DNA of 64,000 nt from Calliopum simillimum. Its lineage: Eukaryota > Arthropoda > Insecta > Diptera > Lauxaniidae. Where the stretch lies: positions 85,519,058 through 85,583,057 of the forward strand of contig OX638372.1 of NCBI GenBank assembly GCA_951812925.1, in the 5' to 3' direction. Both the position numbers and the translations under genes were made by a program. Shown piece by piece: positions 24,356-35,396 of this stretch. Position 1 is the stretch's first letter. Each line of letters opens with the position of its first letter. Under the pieces are notes generated by a model. That model saw nothing but the letters and a program-made list of their open reading frames with translations. It did no database searches and had not been told where the DNA came from.

Positions 24356-24899
24356 ACACCCTTACTAGTTAATCGTACAACTTACGGTTTCGGAATTATA
24401 GTATTTCGAAAATCAACTTTTCTACTACTCATCACTCTTGTATGCAGCATAAATCTTTAGTTAGGATATCTCCTAAACTATAAGTAGTTCGAAAACACTT
24501 CTCGCATCTTTCGACAGGTTATTTCCCTAGTTACGAAAATGTGGTACAGTAGACCCTGCTTAATTGACCCCCTTTTAATTGACTGCCCCGGATAATTGAA
24601 CTAAAAAAAGCATAGTGAAACTATCCTCATTGGAAAAGGCACCCAAATCCCCTTCTAATTGATCCCCGCTTAATTGGTTTCCCCGGTTAATTGATAGGAA
24701 AAAAATGGTTTCCAAATGAAAAATACATGTAGAATACCCCTTTTAAAAGATCAACAATATTAAAAGTAACAAAAGTTTTACTGATGGAAAAATTTGAACA
24801 GTTTTAAATACAGCTCAATAAATATTTTAATCCTACTCCGAACTAGCTATGGCAAAGGCAAAACCGTTAAGATGTCGTCTTTCGTAAAGTCCATGGAGA

Positions 24900-25045
24900 A
24901 AAATCATCAGAAAACGCAGAAGGTGCAAATGATTTAAATAACTCAGTTCTTCCCGGATTATTTAGGGGTTTTGATCAAGCTAATATTTTTAACGCCGACG
25001 AAAGTGGATTGTGCTTTACATACTATGTCCAGAAGAGGTGATGGC
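24900..25045 (+). pseudogene. pogo-type transposase remnant (DDE domain)
   Basis: The + frame gives VLPGLFRGFDQANIFNADES then GLCF, resembling the first catalytic Asp block (NADETGLFF) of pogo/Tigger and CENP-B-type transposases. It is short and ends at a stop near 25045; no second or third catalytic block is seen. Confidence 0.65.
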
Positions 25046-25404
25046 CTCAAAGGTTTTAAATAGTCAAAATCACGTATGTTGCTTTTTTTATTTCTAATGC
25101 CTCTGGAAATTATAAAAAAAAAATTAAAAATTTGCGCCTGAATAACTTTTTATCACATAATTACAAAATTGGCCCAACGTTTTTCTATAGAAGTAACCGT
25201 TAGCGAGATATTTGCAAAAAAACTTATTTTCGCAACCTTTTCAGGCCGGTCATGTGCTTAGGCATCCGATTCAGAACGGCAGACTGATGAACTCGTAGTA
25301 AACATATCCTAAGCTATCGATTCCCATACACATTTCCATTACACATAGTTTTTCCAAATTTATATGCTCAGTTCTAAGTCTACTACGCACATACCCGAAT
25401 TTTG

Positions 25405-26249
25405 TAGGGTAGAACGGGGTTAAATCGCCACGGGGTTAAACAACCAATTACCTCTAACTTTTTTTAATAAAGTCGAATCGAACGACCGTTGATACAGTAG
25501 ATAGTGATCGATACAACGAAACTTTGGCAAAAGGTTCCACTACCGCACGTGTGTTATATCCTTTGTTCTGACGAAAGAAAGATTTGACGCGTCCTCGGCG
25601 CAATATTTTCAATCGACAAAAGTTCAAAATTCCACAAATCAAAGAAGTGCAGAAAGAAAGGTAAGTGTTTTCGAAGAGCAGAATTACATGCTGAATCCAA
25701 ATCTGTAATTGGTTTTACACAATTTAAATTTGTTAAAAAGTTATTCGCCTTAAAATAAGCAAAAGCACGTGGGGTTAAATAATCAGAAGGAGAAACAGGC
25801 ATTGGAGACCACGGTAAGGTCGGAAAAAAAGATTCTTAAGAAATTTTCCGAGCAAAAACCAAGACACGGCAGCCAAAAACAATACTCATCGCTCCAAAAG
25901 AGGTCGTCCAAGAAAAGTATTAATTAATGAAGCTCAAGAGAAACTTTTTCAAGTTAATTTTGTTCTTTTGTAACGTTTTGTAAAATTCTGATAAAATAAA
26001 AACCCTTAAAATAACAATGTGGATTACTTTTATTATTACCCCAGGTGGGGTAAAACAACCATTTCACACTTTTTGTTCAAATGCAAATACCGGATAAACA
26101 ATGCGAGTTTGAAAAAAAATTTTCATATAAATTTTGTAACAAAGGGTTCAACGAACCAGGAACAGTTGAAATTTTCAAATAATTATCATAAGCAAAGTTT
26201 TTACAGAGTGCCAAACACAAAAGTGGTTGTTTAACCCCGTTCTACCCTA
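25405..26249. mobile_element. 845-bp TIR element nested in pogo-like copy
   Basis: Termini TAGGGTAGAACGGGGTTAAA (left) and its complement (right). Internal words GGGTTAAA and CAACCA recur. No coding sequence recognised and no clear target duplication. Confidence 0.75.
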
Positions 26250-26970
26250 TTCATTTTCTTTATTTTATTTTAAGATGAATTGGTGTTCCCTTTCTGTATC
26301 TAATGCACTTTTAAATGTACAATATAAATACATATTTTTGTATTCGTTATCTCCTTATGGAGCTTATGACTTAAAGAAATTCTTAATGCTTTGAACACAT
26401 AAAAACAATGAAAGTAAAACTAAAATCGCCGAATGCTAATTTTTTCTATATTTAATTGGCTCACTCGATCAATTATCCGGGATTCTTTTAATTGATCGGG
26501 GCCCGCTTAATTGATTCCCTGGTTAATTGAACCGAAAATTTGCATTTTTCATCAAGTCTATTAAGCGGGGTCTACTGCATTACATTTTTCTATAGAAGTA
26601 ACCGTGAACGATGTATTTGCCAACAAATGATTTTCGCAATTTTTGACCTTGAATAACTTTCTATGCGCAGACAATTTATTAACGGAATAAACTCTATTAA
26701 TGCACGCAAAATAAAGTGTGAAAAGTTCATTGCGAAATTGTGTTCGCATAGAAAGTTATTCAAGGTCAAAGGCTGCGAAAACCAGTTTTTGGCAAATATC
26801 TCGATAACGGTTACTTCTGTAGAAAAATGTACCACAATTACTTGTCAAAAAATGTGAGAAATGTTTTCGAACTACTTATAGTTAAGGAGATATCCTAACT
26901 AAAGATTAATGCTGCATATAAATAAGTGCGAAGAGTAGTAGTTCAGGAACCGTAAGTCACAGTTCCATTT

Positions 26971-27541
26971 TTTCGTGCTAAGCTCTTAGTCATGGCAGTT
27001 ATTTCAACAATATTCTTATGATTTATATGAGAAATATTGTTTTTTTTTTTGTATACTCTAAGCAATGGAAGTTATATTCTTCTACTTTGAAATTTTTTGT
27101 TTTTGGCCACCTAGTGGGTGTAAATCAAAGCACAAAATAAGCTCGGAAACTATTCACCTGATTTTGATGAAATTTTCAAAGTACTAGAACCATTTAGAGG
27201 AAGGCTATGGGCTAGAAAAATGGGCGGTGCCAAGCCCCTCACTTTGAATAATTTGGCACTGATCTGAAACGGTTTGAGCCAATTTAATAAAACTTGGTAC
27301 AAATTTGAACGGCATTAAGACAATTAACATCCATTGAAAAAATGGTCGGAATCACGCCTCTTAAAAACTAAACTATGTATTTGTATCTCTGAAATTATTC
27401 GACGCAAATGTATGAAATTTGGTTTGTATATAAAAGGCACCAGGAAAATTAATATTCACTAAAAAAATTAGAAGAAGAATTAAATATTTTAGTAAAGAAC
27501 TACAGACCACAATAATTATATTTATCTAATTGCAAAAACTG
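26971..27541. other. Degenerate GCCACGCCC-module sequence, no gene
   Basis: Contains faded modules near 27220 and 27350 with the TTTGGTA-type boxes. No open frame of note. Confidence 0.4.
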
Positions 27542-27549
27542 TTTTAAAG

Positions 27550-28712
27550 CAAGGGTGGCAGCGTAGAACAAAAGTGAGCCAATTTTGGCTCGACCAACAA
27601 CATCAATATTTCTGTATAACATTCACAGAAATAATTTTTGTTGTTTTTTTTTCACGCTCGTCAAAATTTCGCGTTTTTGTTGCTTTTTTTGCGTGCACAC
27701 AAAATCTAACTCAAACCAACATAAAACAACAACAACGACATCAAAAACAAAAACAACGAACAATGTGGGTATTAATGCGCAATTGCGAAAATGCAAGTCT
27801 TTTACGCACTAACGCCTGAACGTTCAATGTGAATATTTCCATCTTGAGAAATTGCAGAAGTAGTGCGAAATTTTCAGCAATGTGTTTGTTGTTTTACAAA
27901 TGTCAAAACTTTCGCAAACCGCACTTCCGCAACGACGCAAGAGCATTGCGCATCAACGCGTGAATACCCCTACTTTTTGTGTGTGTCCCAGTTCTTAGAA
28001 ATTTTGAAAATTGTTGAAATATTATTGTTGTTGTAAACGAGGCATGAAAAAACAACAAAAAATGGTTTTTGTAATTCGAATTTGAAGTTGTTGTGAAGGC
28101 GAAAATTTTGCGCTGACTGCGCTGCATGTTTTAAAGCAAGGGTGTCAGCGTTTTCAAATCACTGAGCCAAACGCATGCAACGCAGTCAGCGGTGCTTTTA
28201 CAACAACTTTAAATTCGAGTAACAACAAACAAAAAAACAATTTTTTGTTGTTTTTTCATGCCTCGTTTACAACAACAATAATACTTCAACAATTTTCAAA
28301 ATTTCTAAGAACTAGGACACACACAAAGATTAGGGGAACTCACGCGTTGATGCGCAATGCCCTTGCGTCGTTGCGAAAGTGCAATTTGCTAAAGTTTGAT
28401 ATTAGTAAAATAACAAAAATATTGCCGAAAATTTCGCACTACTTTTGCAATTTTTCAAGATGGAAATATTCACATTGATCGTTCAGGCGTTAGTGCGTTG
28501 TTGTTTTATGTTGGTTCGAGTTCGATTTTGTGTGTACGCAAAAAAAGCAACAAAAACGCGAAATTTTGACGAGCGTGAAAAAAAAACAACAAAAATTATT
28601 TCTGTGAATGTTTTACAGAAATATTGATGTTGTTGGGATTGTTGTACAAAAATATTGATGTTGTTGGGTCGAGCCAAAATTGGCTCACTTTTCTTCTACG
28701 CTGACACCCTTG
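27550..28712. mobile_element. hAT-type fold-back element(s), 8-bp TSD in three copies
   Basis: Termini CAAGGGTGGCAGCGTAGAA and the inverted form. TTTTAAAG lies directly outside both ends (27542-27549, 28713-28720). The two arms (27550-28128 and about 28165-28712) are near-complete inverted copies. A third TTTTAAAG (28129-28136) followed by another CAAGGGTGTCAGCG terminus sits in the middle, suggesting two elements joined at the target site. The arms are rich in CAACAA words. No transposase. Confidence 0.75.
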
Positions 28713-28869
28713 TTTTAAAGAGTGCGTCGAAAGAAACTTGTACACACTTTTTCAGCCATAATTTTTTTTTTTTTTTGAATCACGTTAGCTTTTAAAAAGA
28801 TATAAGATATTATATTTATTCAAATTATTAATTTTCAATTGTTACTTCTTTTAAAATGGACAGCAAAAT

Positions 28870-30115
28870 AAAAGTACGTGAGAAAAAATAAAAGCTTTTC
28901 AAAAAAATCCAATGCGGACTTTCCAAAAAATGGCAACAGATCTCAAGGTTCATCGTTACACTGTTTCAAAAGACAATAAACAGTATAAAGAAGACTTAAA
29001 CATTGCACGAAAACCTGGATCAGGAAGAAAATAGATCCAACAAATGTTGCTAAGGCAAAAATGCCGAACAACTCTTTCGAAGAGCTCCGAACACTTCTAT
29101 CAGAAAAGCAGCTCGTGTAGTTAAATGCTCTGCAGAACCAAAGCTAATGCTGGGCTGAAGTCGTATAAAGTTCGGAAAGTTCCAGATCGCAATGCGGTAA
29201 AGAATTTAAATTGTTTAATTTATTGATTTAAATTGTTTGCATAGAAGAACTTAGTCTTTACCATGCCACTTATTCATAGTAATAACAACGAAATATAATT
29301 ATAACAACAATCTTAAAAATAGTAATCACATAGCTTATAAATTCTTAAATGCTGAAAAAGAGAGTAAATATAAAATAAAATGTAAAAATGAGAAAAGATT
29401 ATGAGGAGAAATACTGAAAGATTAAATGCTTGAATTTGTTTTTAGATGAAACAGTTTTGATTGTATTTGGCAATGAGTTCCATAGTCTAGTGGCATTTAC
29501 AAAGAATAGTCTGCTGCTGCTTACGTAATTAAAGCAAAAAAACGAGCTAACAAATTTAGGTCTAATTTAAAAAAAAAAATTTACGTGCTGTGTGATGGAT
29601 GATGAAACCTATGTTCTGGCAGACTTTTCACAACTTCCGGGCCAAGGTTTTTATGTGGCTAATGGACGAGGTAATATTCAGGAACAATACCGGACAAAAA
29701 AGCTAACAAAATCCCCCAAGAAATTTTTTGTGTAGCAAGCCATTTGCAGTTGTGGCAAAAGAAGCCAAGCATTTGTGACATCAGGAACGATAAATACAGA
29801 AATGTATATTAAGGAGTGTATTTAAAAACGGCTTTTGTCTTGCCTAAACCAGCACAGAGTCCCTACATATTTCTGGCCCGATGAGTTGTATGCAAATAAT
29901 AATGTAAATTTTGTACCACGGGAAGCAAACCCACCCAACTGTTCAGAACTCCGGCCTGTGGAGAGATATTGAGCGCTAGTGAAAAGGGAATTGAAGAACG
30001 CAGGAAAGTTATGCCAGGACATGTCTGACTTCAAGCGTAAATGGACCAGCTCTTCCAAAAAGGTAACGGAAACAACTATAAAATCGTTAATTACAGGATT
30101 CCCGGAAAAGGTGGG
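28870..30115 (+). pseudogene. Tc1/mariner-superfamily transposase pseudogene
   Basis: First part (about 28920-29200): DNA-binding region with DLKVHRYTVSKDNKQYKEDL and a GLKSYKVRKVPDRNA linker. Second part (about 29590-30115): catalytic region with VMDDETYVLADFSQLPGQG (first Asp), YFWPDE (second Asp) and ELRPVERY (final acidic block). Several stop codons and frame changes interrupt it. The two parts are separated by the retrotransposon tail at 29200-29585. The sub-family within IS630-Tc1-mariner is not certain. Confidence 0.82.
29200..29585 (-). mobile_element. Non-LTR retrotransposon 3' fragment
   Basis: On the minus strand near 29430-29560 the translation RLFFVNATRLWNSLPNTIK matches the C-terminal end of the reverse-transcriptase ORF at 33909-35348 (FFINAIRIWNSLPNNIK). 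The remainder is an AT-rich 3' tail. This is a 5'-truncated insertion inside the Tc1-like transposase. Confidence 0.75.
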
Positions 30116-30455
30116 TAGATATATAAATTCCGATTAATATTCCAATATTTTAATGTTTAATGAATTTCTATAATATATTAATAAATTCACATATTTTTAA
30201 GAATTTTTAAATTGAACGGTTTATTTAACTTTAAGCGTGTATAAGTTTTTTTCAAAACACTCTTTATAATAAAAAAAATTATGGAATTATGTAGCATTTA
30301 TGAATCATGCTTACATTTCGTAGAAATACGGAAGATTTGAGGAAAAAAGTCTAAAATTTATTCAAATTACTTAAAAAACAATTTTCATCTTAAAATCACA
30401 AATACGATAGAAAATCAAATAATAGGAGGATATTTCCAGCGCTATATGCTTGCAT

Positions 30456-30909
30456 GCTGCGGGACCTAGAGGATATAATCAGTTATATCCGAGTTATTTC
30501 CCTATCCCGTATGTGACCACATTACAGAGATGGGCACGGAAGGTTAGGTTCTAGAAGGTCGTGCTTCATTTTTCAATCGCTTCCATGAAGGACGCAACCG
30601 AATTGTCGAAAAACGAAAAAATCTGCGTTATCAGTTTTGATGAAATGAAGGTCGCCTCGACCTATGAGTACGTCTCATCTTCTGGCATGGTGAGATCACC
30701 GCGGGACTATGTTCAGGTTGCATTAGTGCGAGGACTTACAACCTCATGGAAGCAGCCAATATTTTACGATTTCGATTGTAGAATGACCAAGGCCATTTTG
30801 CACCAACTTAGTATGCAGCTTTACAATGCTGGATACCCAGTTGTTGCTATAGTTTCGGATATGGGATCAACAAATCAAGCCCTATGGAATGAGCTTGATA
30901 TTAGTATTG
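30456..30909 (+). pseudogene. P-type transposase, first catalytic block
   Basis: Starts with AAGPRGYNQLYPSYFPIPYV, the P-family segment before the catalytic core, then a TAG stop at about 30552, then an open stretch with CVISFDEMKV (first catalytic Asp of the RNase H-like fold) and AIVSDMGSTNQALW (second Asp). A strong donor (GGTATGT) ends the exon at 30909 and an acceptor lies at 30972, leaving a 63-bp intron; the spliced reading (DISI, then DKTWFEN) stays in frame. These motifs are shared with Drosophila P transposase and THAP9. Confidence 0.88.
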
Positions 30910-30972
30910 GTATGTTAAAAACAATGTATTTGAAGCATTTTTTGTATTAATTTTATTTAATTTTTTTCTTAG

Positions 30973-31230
30973 ACAAAACATGGTTTGAGAACTCCGCAAA
31001 TTCTGAAGAAAAAATCTTCGTATTTGCTGATGTGCCTCATTTAATTAAATTGATTCGAAACCATTTTCTGGACTCAGGTCATAATGTGTTCCATTCAATA
31101 ATAACACCACAAACCTTAAAGCAAGTTTTGCAGCATACTTCGTCATCTGACGTAACCATTGTGCATAAGCTTTCTGAGGCACATTCAACTGTAAAAAATG
31201 GGCGTAAGAAACAAAATAAGCCCAGTAAAT
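30973..31230 (+). pseudogene. P-type transposase, second block (GTP-binding insertion domain)
   Basis: Begins after the 63-bp intron with TWFENSANSEEKIFVFADVP then HLIKLIRNHFLDSG, a hallmark of the P-family region after the second Asp. The frame runs to a stop at 31230 beside the insertion 31255-32110 and resumes on the far side. Confidence 0.85.
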
Positions 31231-31254
31231 AATGTAATTCGGATTTATTGTTTA

Positions 31255-32110
31255 TACCCAAGAGGAAAAATTTCTAGCGCTTCTGATCCAAGCACTTCAA
31301 AAGTGCTCGTCCCCATAGAAATTTAGAAGCACTATCACAATGATTTTTTATAAGGCTGCAGTAAGAACAACGTGAGTTCGAACCCAGCCTGGAAGATTTT
31401 TTTTTTTACTTTTTTTTGCTTTATTTTTTTTTTAATTTAATATTTTTTATTCAACATCTTTTATTTCACTTTTCTATTTTCCTTCATCTTATTAATTTAC
31501 TTTTGTTTAACCGAATTGAAATTGATTACACAATGATTCCATATAAGGCTGCAGTAAGAACAACGTGAGTTCGAACCCAGCGCGGGTGATTTTTTTTTCC
31601 GTTTTTTTATTTGTTTTTGCTTTATTTTTTTTTTATTAAAATATTTTTTATTCAACCTTTTTTATTTCACTTATCTATTTTAATTTCTCATTTTTATTTA
31701 CTTTTGCTTACTTGAATTGAAACTGATTGCACAATGATTCTATGTAATGTTGCAGGACAACATTTGCTTAATATACAAATTTAATACCTCTTCATATCAT
31801 CGGGCGTTGGTGGAGCGATCTAAAGGGTTGGTAAATGTAAGAAAAAAATATCTAGCACGCGGAGGGTCGTGGATTCAGTTTTTTTTTTTTTCTTTTTTTT
31901 TAATTTTATTGAAAAAACGCTTACCGCAGCATTACAAATAAGCGCTTTAAAAACTCTTTTTTGGTAAGGCTGCGGTAAGCTTTTGCTCGCCTACATCCTA
32001 TGACATGCAATGTTAAAAAGAAAGTATTGTCCTTACGGAGCGGAAGCGCTTATTGGTGAAAAGAATGCACTTCAGAAGGGTTTTTGAAGCACTTCTTTTC
32101 CCCTTGGGTA
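31255..32110. mobile_element. ~855-bp TIR element inserted in P transposase
   Basis: Ends TACCCAAGAGGAAAA (left) and the inverted TTTTCCCCTTGGGTA (right). The interior has three copies of a ~195-bp unit beginning ACAATGATT (31337, 31530, 31731); the first two include TAAGGCTGCAGTAAGAACAA and GAGTTCGAACCC. It separates transposase blocks that join smoothly without it. Confidence 0.7.
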
Positions 32111-32553
32111 GAGAGCCAAAAGGTAAAATTTGCAACGCAATTATTCTCGCACACTTCATACAGCGCAGTTTTAAGATGCTATGAACTAGGAAAAGAAACT
32201 TACAATCCAGCTCCTACAGCAAATTTCTTGAAATTGGTAAACGATTGGTTTGACATTTTTAATTTTTAATTGGCAGAGAACTAGCCAAACAAGACGAAGT
32301 GTTAGAAAAAATGAATGAGGTCATGAGTTCCCCAATTATTCCAAACAGAAAAACATTGGCACGTTTTCAGAAGGGAATCCTCATTTTTGAAATATCCCTG
32401 AAATTGCTTTATCGCTACATTCAAGATAAGTATGGTGTGGATTATATTTTAACAAACCGTCTTACACAGGATATAGCTAAGCATTTCTTTGGCACAATGA
32501 GAGCCAATGGAGGAATGAATGACCATCCCACCCCTAATAATTTTACATTTATA
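32111..32553 (+). pseudogene. P-type transposase, third block
   Basis: Contains VKFATQLFSHTS and LVNDWFDIFN (to about 32266). After a frame disturbance come LEKMNEVMSS, KYGVDYILTNRLTQDIAKHF and RANGGMNDHPTPNNF. HFFG-x-x-RA-GG-x-DHPTP is strongly conserved in P/THAP9 transposases. The TAA at 32267 and frame change near 32270 look like an indel in a T run rather than an intron. The block ends at the insertion 32554-36061. Confidence 0.88.
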
Positions 32554-33660
32554 GGGCTATTCTGGCTAAGACAGCAGAAAGTCTTTCTGAATACATGTCA
32601 GAATTACTTTCTAAGATTCCCGAAGACATTCGGTATTCTGGCGCAGAAATCTTTTAGAAAAAGCTCATGAATTCACCACATAAAAGCTTTCGAGGTGAAC
32701 TTGTCAAATTGTGCAAACTAACATGGTTGAATTGCTCTGGTTGCAGCGATAACAAATGCTGCTTCTTCTTAAACTACGAAAATGTCAAAATTCTTTGTTT
32801 TGATTATAGACTTTTGACAGATAGCAAGGCAAGATGCCGGGTTACATTTTTTATTTTGACATGCAAAATAAGTTCTTCCTGCGCGCCGCCATATAATATT
32901 GTGCAGAAATTGTTGCTATATGTTTTTACACAAACTTTTCTTTTCTTTTGTAACTATTAGAACAAATATTAAACCAAAATAGTTATAATTTTGTTTTTCC
33001 CTTTATCATTATCACTCATACAAACAAAAATTTAACAACTGCCAAATCTTAGGCAACAATTTTACTTTAAAAACTGTTGTTGTTTTTTTTATATTTTTTT
33101 TTGCCCAAATAGGGCTCTCAAAATCAATTATAACAACAGCAACAGAAAGTTCTGGTCAAATCTACTTTCGGAGATATAGCCATCGGAAGATCGGGATATA
33201 GCTTTCATGAAAACCAGTAAAAGTTCAGAATCCCTTAATGGATTTTAATAATATTGGTGTCATATGAAAGGTATTTTAACTGGTATTTTAACTGGTATTT
33301 TAACTGCAAAAGTTTTAAATCCGAGTCATGGTTTTGGAGATATGGCGAATTTTCGAAAATTTTTACCAGTTTTTTTGTTTTCAATGCACTATTTTTCCAA
33401 AAATGTCTTATTAACAAAAACGGCATATGAAAGGTAATTTAATAAGCTACAATACTGAACAAAAAATTTTCTAAATCTTGCTCGTAGTTTTCGAGATATT
33501 ACGATTTTTCTGAAATTTTGGCCGATTTTTTTTCCCACAGTAATTTGGCATAAGAGTAGGAGTAAGTGGGCGGCTTCGACCGCAGCTCCGGATTTAAAAC
33601 TCCCAGAAATCCAATACCGGCTTCACGGCGGTCTTCGGCCGCGAATCAGTCTATAATATA

Positions 33661-35348
33661 TATTTATTTATTTGAACAAAATTAGTACAATAAGATAAAT
33701 CTTTTGGAGTACAACATACTGATATGGTCAAAGTATAAAGTTACATGAATAAGACTAAACTAAAAGTAACAGGACAACATAAAATAAAAAATTAAATATT
33801 AAAAACTAAAAATAAAATACAAAAAAAAATATTTAGAATTAAACTAGATGTCTGGATATCACAGTAGGGGAGAAATATTATTAATAATTGTGAGAAAAAT
33901 AAAATTATCTATTGAGAACGCGAGAAATATTGCACAATTAAACGCTTAAAGTTGTTAGGGCATTTTACATTTTTAATGTTGTTAGGTAAAGAATTCCAAA
34001 TTCTAATGGCATTGATGAAGAACATTTTGGTAGAACTGCAATGCGTGAAAGTCGGTATAGTTAAATTATGGCATCTATCAGATATACTAAAGCACAGCTT
34101 TTCATATAGATAAAGCGGAGTTTTAAAATAAATAATTTTATGCAGGAAAATGCAATTTCGAGACATTAAATAGTTTTCAACCGAACATCCGAGAATCTTA
34201 CTTTTCCAAGAGGAAATGTGGTCAAATCTGCGCAGGCCATAAACATAGCGAGTAGCATTATTAAACGCGACTTGCAGCTTGTGGAGAGATCCAGAGTCTA
34301 ATTTACTGTAGACAACCTCAAAGTAACGTAAAAAAGGAACAACTAATTGCAAAACTAGTTTGCTTTTGGTTTCAATAGGGACAAAGTTCGCAGAAATCCT
34401 TAAACACCGAAGGGTCAAATAAATTGTACGTATAACGTGGTTTATATGTTCTGAGCATGTCAACATAGAGTTTATATGAAACCCAAGACTAGACGTTTTG
34501 CTAACAAAATTTAGCTGAGCATCACCAACATACAAGGGGGGAATACAATCAATATCAGGTTTAGTACGCAAAATCGGTAACACAACTGATTTAGCGGGAT
34601 TCAAGCGCAGAGCATTAAGCGAGGCCCAACTGTTGATTGCTGCGAGGTCCTCATTAAATCTAAAACTTAGATCATCAATCAAGCCACTCCTTCGCGACAT
34701 GTACATTTGTATATCGTCAGCATATGCGTGCATTTTCACATTGCTGCAAACTGAAAAGATATCATTGATGAATATACAAAACAGAAGGGTGCCCTGAGGC
34801 ACACCAGCATAACATATCTTGTAGTCAGAAAAGGTGTTTCCAACTTTAACCCTTTGCAGTCTATCTTGTAGGTAACTTTTCATCAAACGCAAAGCACTGT
34901 CACAAAAACCGAAGTAGTGTTTTAGTTTAGTACATAATATAGAGTGGTCAACACAATCAAATGCTTTAGAAAAGTCTAAGAAACATAACAGTGTTAATTC
35001 ATCATGATCGTATGGAAATCTGATATCATCCATCACTTTCAACATTGCTGTTGAACAACTATGTCCTGCTCGAAATCCAGACTGCAAAGGAGAAAGTAAA
35101 TTATTACTGTGTATGTGCTCTGATATTTGTTCAGAAAAAATACTCTCACAAGCTTTTGATAGAGCAGATAAAATACTGATGGGTCTGAAGTCATTAGCAG
35201 ATGACGGTGTCGCTTTTTTTGCTACAGGTATTACAACGGCTACCTTCCACATTTTCGGAAAACAGGAAGTGGTTACACAATGATTTATAATGTGCGTTAG
35301 AGGTCTAACTATATAGGGTAGGATGAGCTTTAAAAACTTAATAATCAA
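33661..35348 (-). mobile_element. 5'-truncated non-LTR retrotransposon (Jockey/CR1-like)
   Basis: Minus-strand insertion with a (TAAA)-like 3' end near 33661. The 5' truncation at 35348 falls within the reverse-transcriptase domain's N-terminal side; endonuclease and ORF1 are absent. Boundaries were set by comparing the flanks with the uninterrupted fold-back centre at 43430-43470. Confidence 0.85.
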
Positions 35349-35396
35349 ATAGTTTGCTAGCAAAATTCCAAATTTCCGATGAGGTATAAATTGCAT
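33909..35396 (-). CDS. Reverse transcriptase fragment with a borrowed start
   Basis: Open minus frame of 495 codons. Residues 17-300 are a non-LTR reverse transcriptase: DFRPISILSALS (about 69-80), LDFSKAFDCVD (140-150, first catalytic Asp), GVPQG (198-202) and AYADD (224-228, catalytic pair). Residues 300-495 are the thumb/C-terminal region ending in IRIWNSLPNNIK. The usual GVPQGSVLGPLLF segment lacks about four residues (GVPQGTLLF). The first 16 codons, including the ATG, are not retrotransposon sequence: they come from the surrounding fold-back element. Without endonuclease it cannot be an autonomous element, but the frame is remarkably intact. Confidence 0.85.
   Translation of the reverse strand: MQFIPHRKFGILLANYLIIKFLKLILPYIVRPLTHIINHCVTTSCFPKMWKVAVVIPVAKKATPSSANDFRPISILSALSKACESIFSEQISEHIHSNNLLSPLQSGFRAGHSCSTAMLKVMDDIRFPYDHDELTLLCFLDFSKAFDCVDHSILCTKLKHYFGFCDSALRLMKSYLQDRLQRVKVGNTFSDYKICYAGVPQGTLLFCIFINDIFSVCSNVKMHAYADDIQMYMSRRSGLIDDLSFRFNEDLAAINSWASLNALRLNPAKSVVLPILRTKPDIDCIPPLYVGDAQLNFVSKTSSLGFHINSMLTCSEHINHVIRTIYLTLRCLRISANFVPIETKSKLVLQLVVPFLRYFEVVYSKLDSGSLHKLQVAFNNATRYVYGLRRFDHISSWKSKILGCSVENYLMSRNCIFLHKIIYFKTPLYLYEKLCFSISDRCHNLTIPTFTHCSSTKMFFINAIRIWNSLPNNIKNVKCPNNFKRLIVQYFSRSQ

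Larger units (their letters stand above)
24547..26577 (+). mobile_element. pogo/Tigger-like DNA transposon, decayed
   Basis: The left terminus CAGTAGACCCTGCTTAATTG and the inverted right terminus (…GCGGGGTCTACTG) are typical of pogo-type TIRs, with further inverted CGGNTAATTGA words inside. TA precedes the left end; the right flank is CA, so one side has changed. A transposase remnant lies at about 24900-25045. The centre is taken up by another TIR element at 25405-26249. Confidence 0.75.
24366..26970. mobile_element. Fold-back element interrupted by a pogo-like element
   Basis: The left arm (about 24366-24545) and right arm (about 26840-26970) are inverted copies sharing TCTTTAGTTAGGATATCTCC. 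A further inverted pair (26590-26680 / 26745-26850) forms the inner part. Between the arms sits the insertion 24547-26577. Confidence 0.65.
28718..30264 (+). mobile_element. Tc1-like transposon with TA duplication
   Basis: Left end AAGAGTGCGTCGAAAG and inverted right end (…CAAAACACTCTT), each next to TA (28716-28717, 30265-30266). Inner TIR words match (AAACTTGTACACAC / its complement). It encodes a broken transposase and carries a non-LTR fragment at 29200-29585. Confidence 0.85.

Noticed and set aside
27574..28677. Several frames on both strands around 27.6-28.7 kb
   Set aside because: Mirror-image frames from the two arms of the fold-back element.
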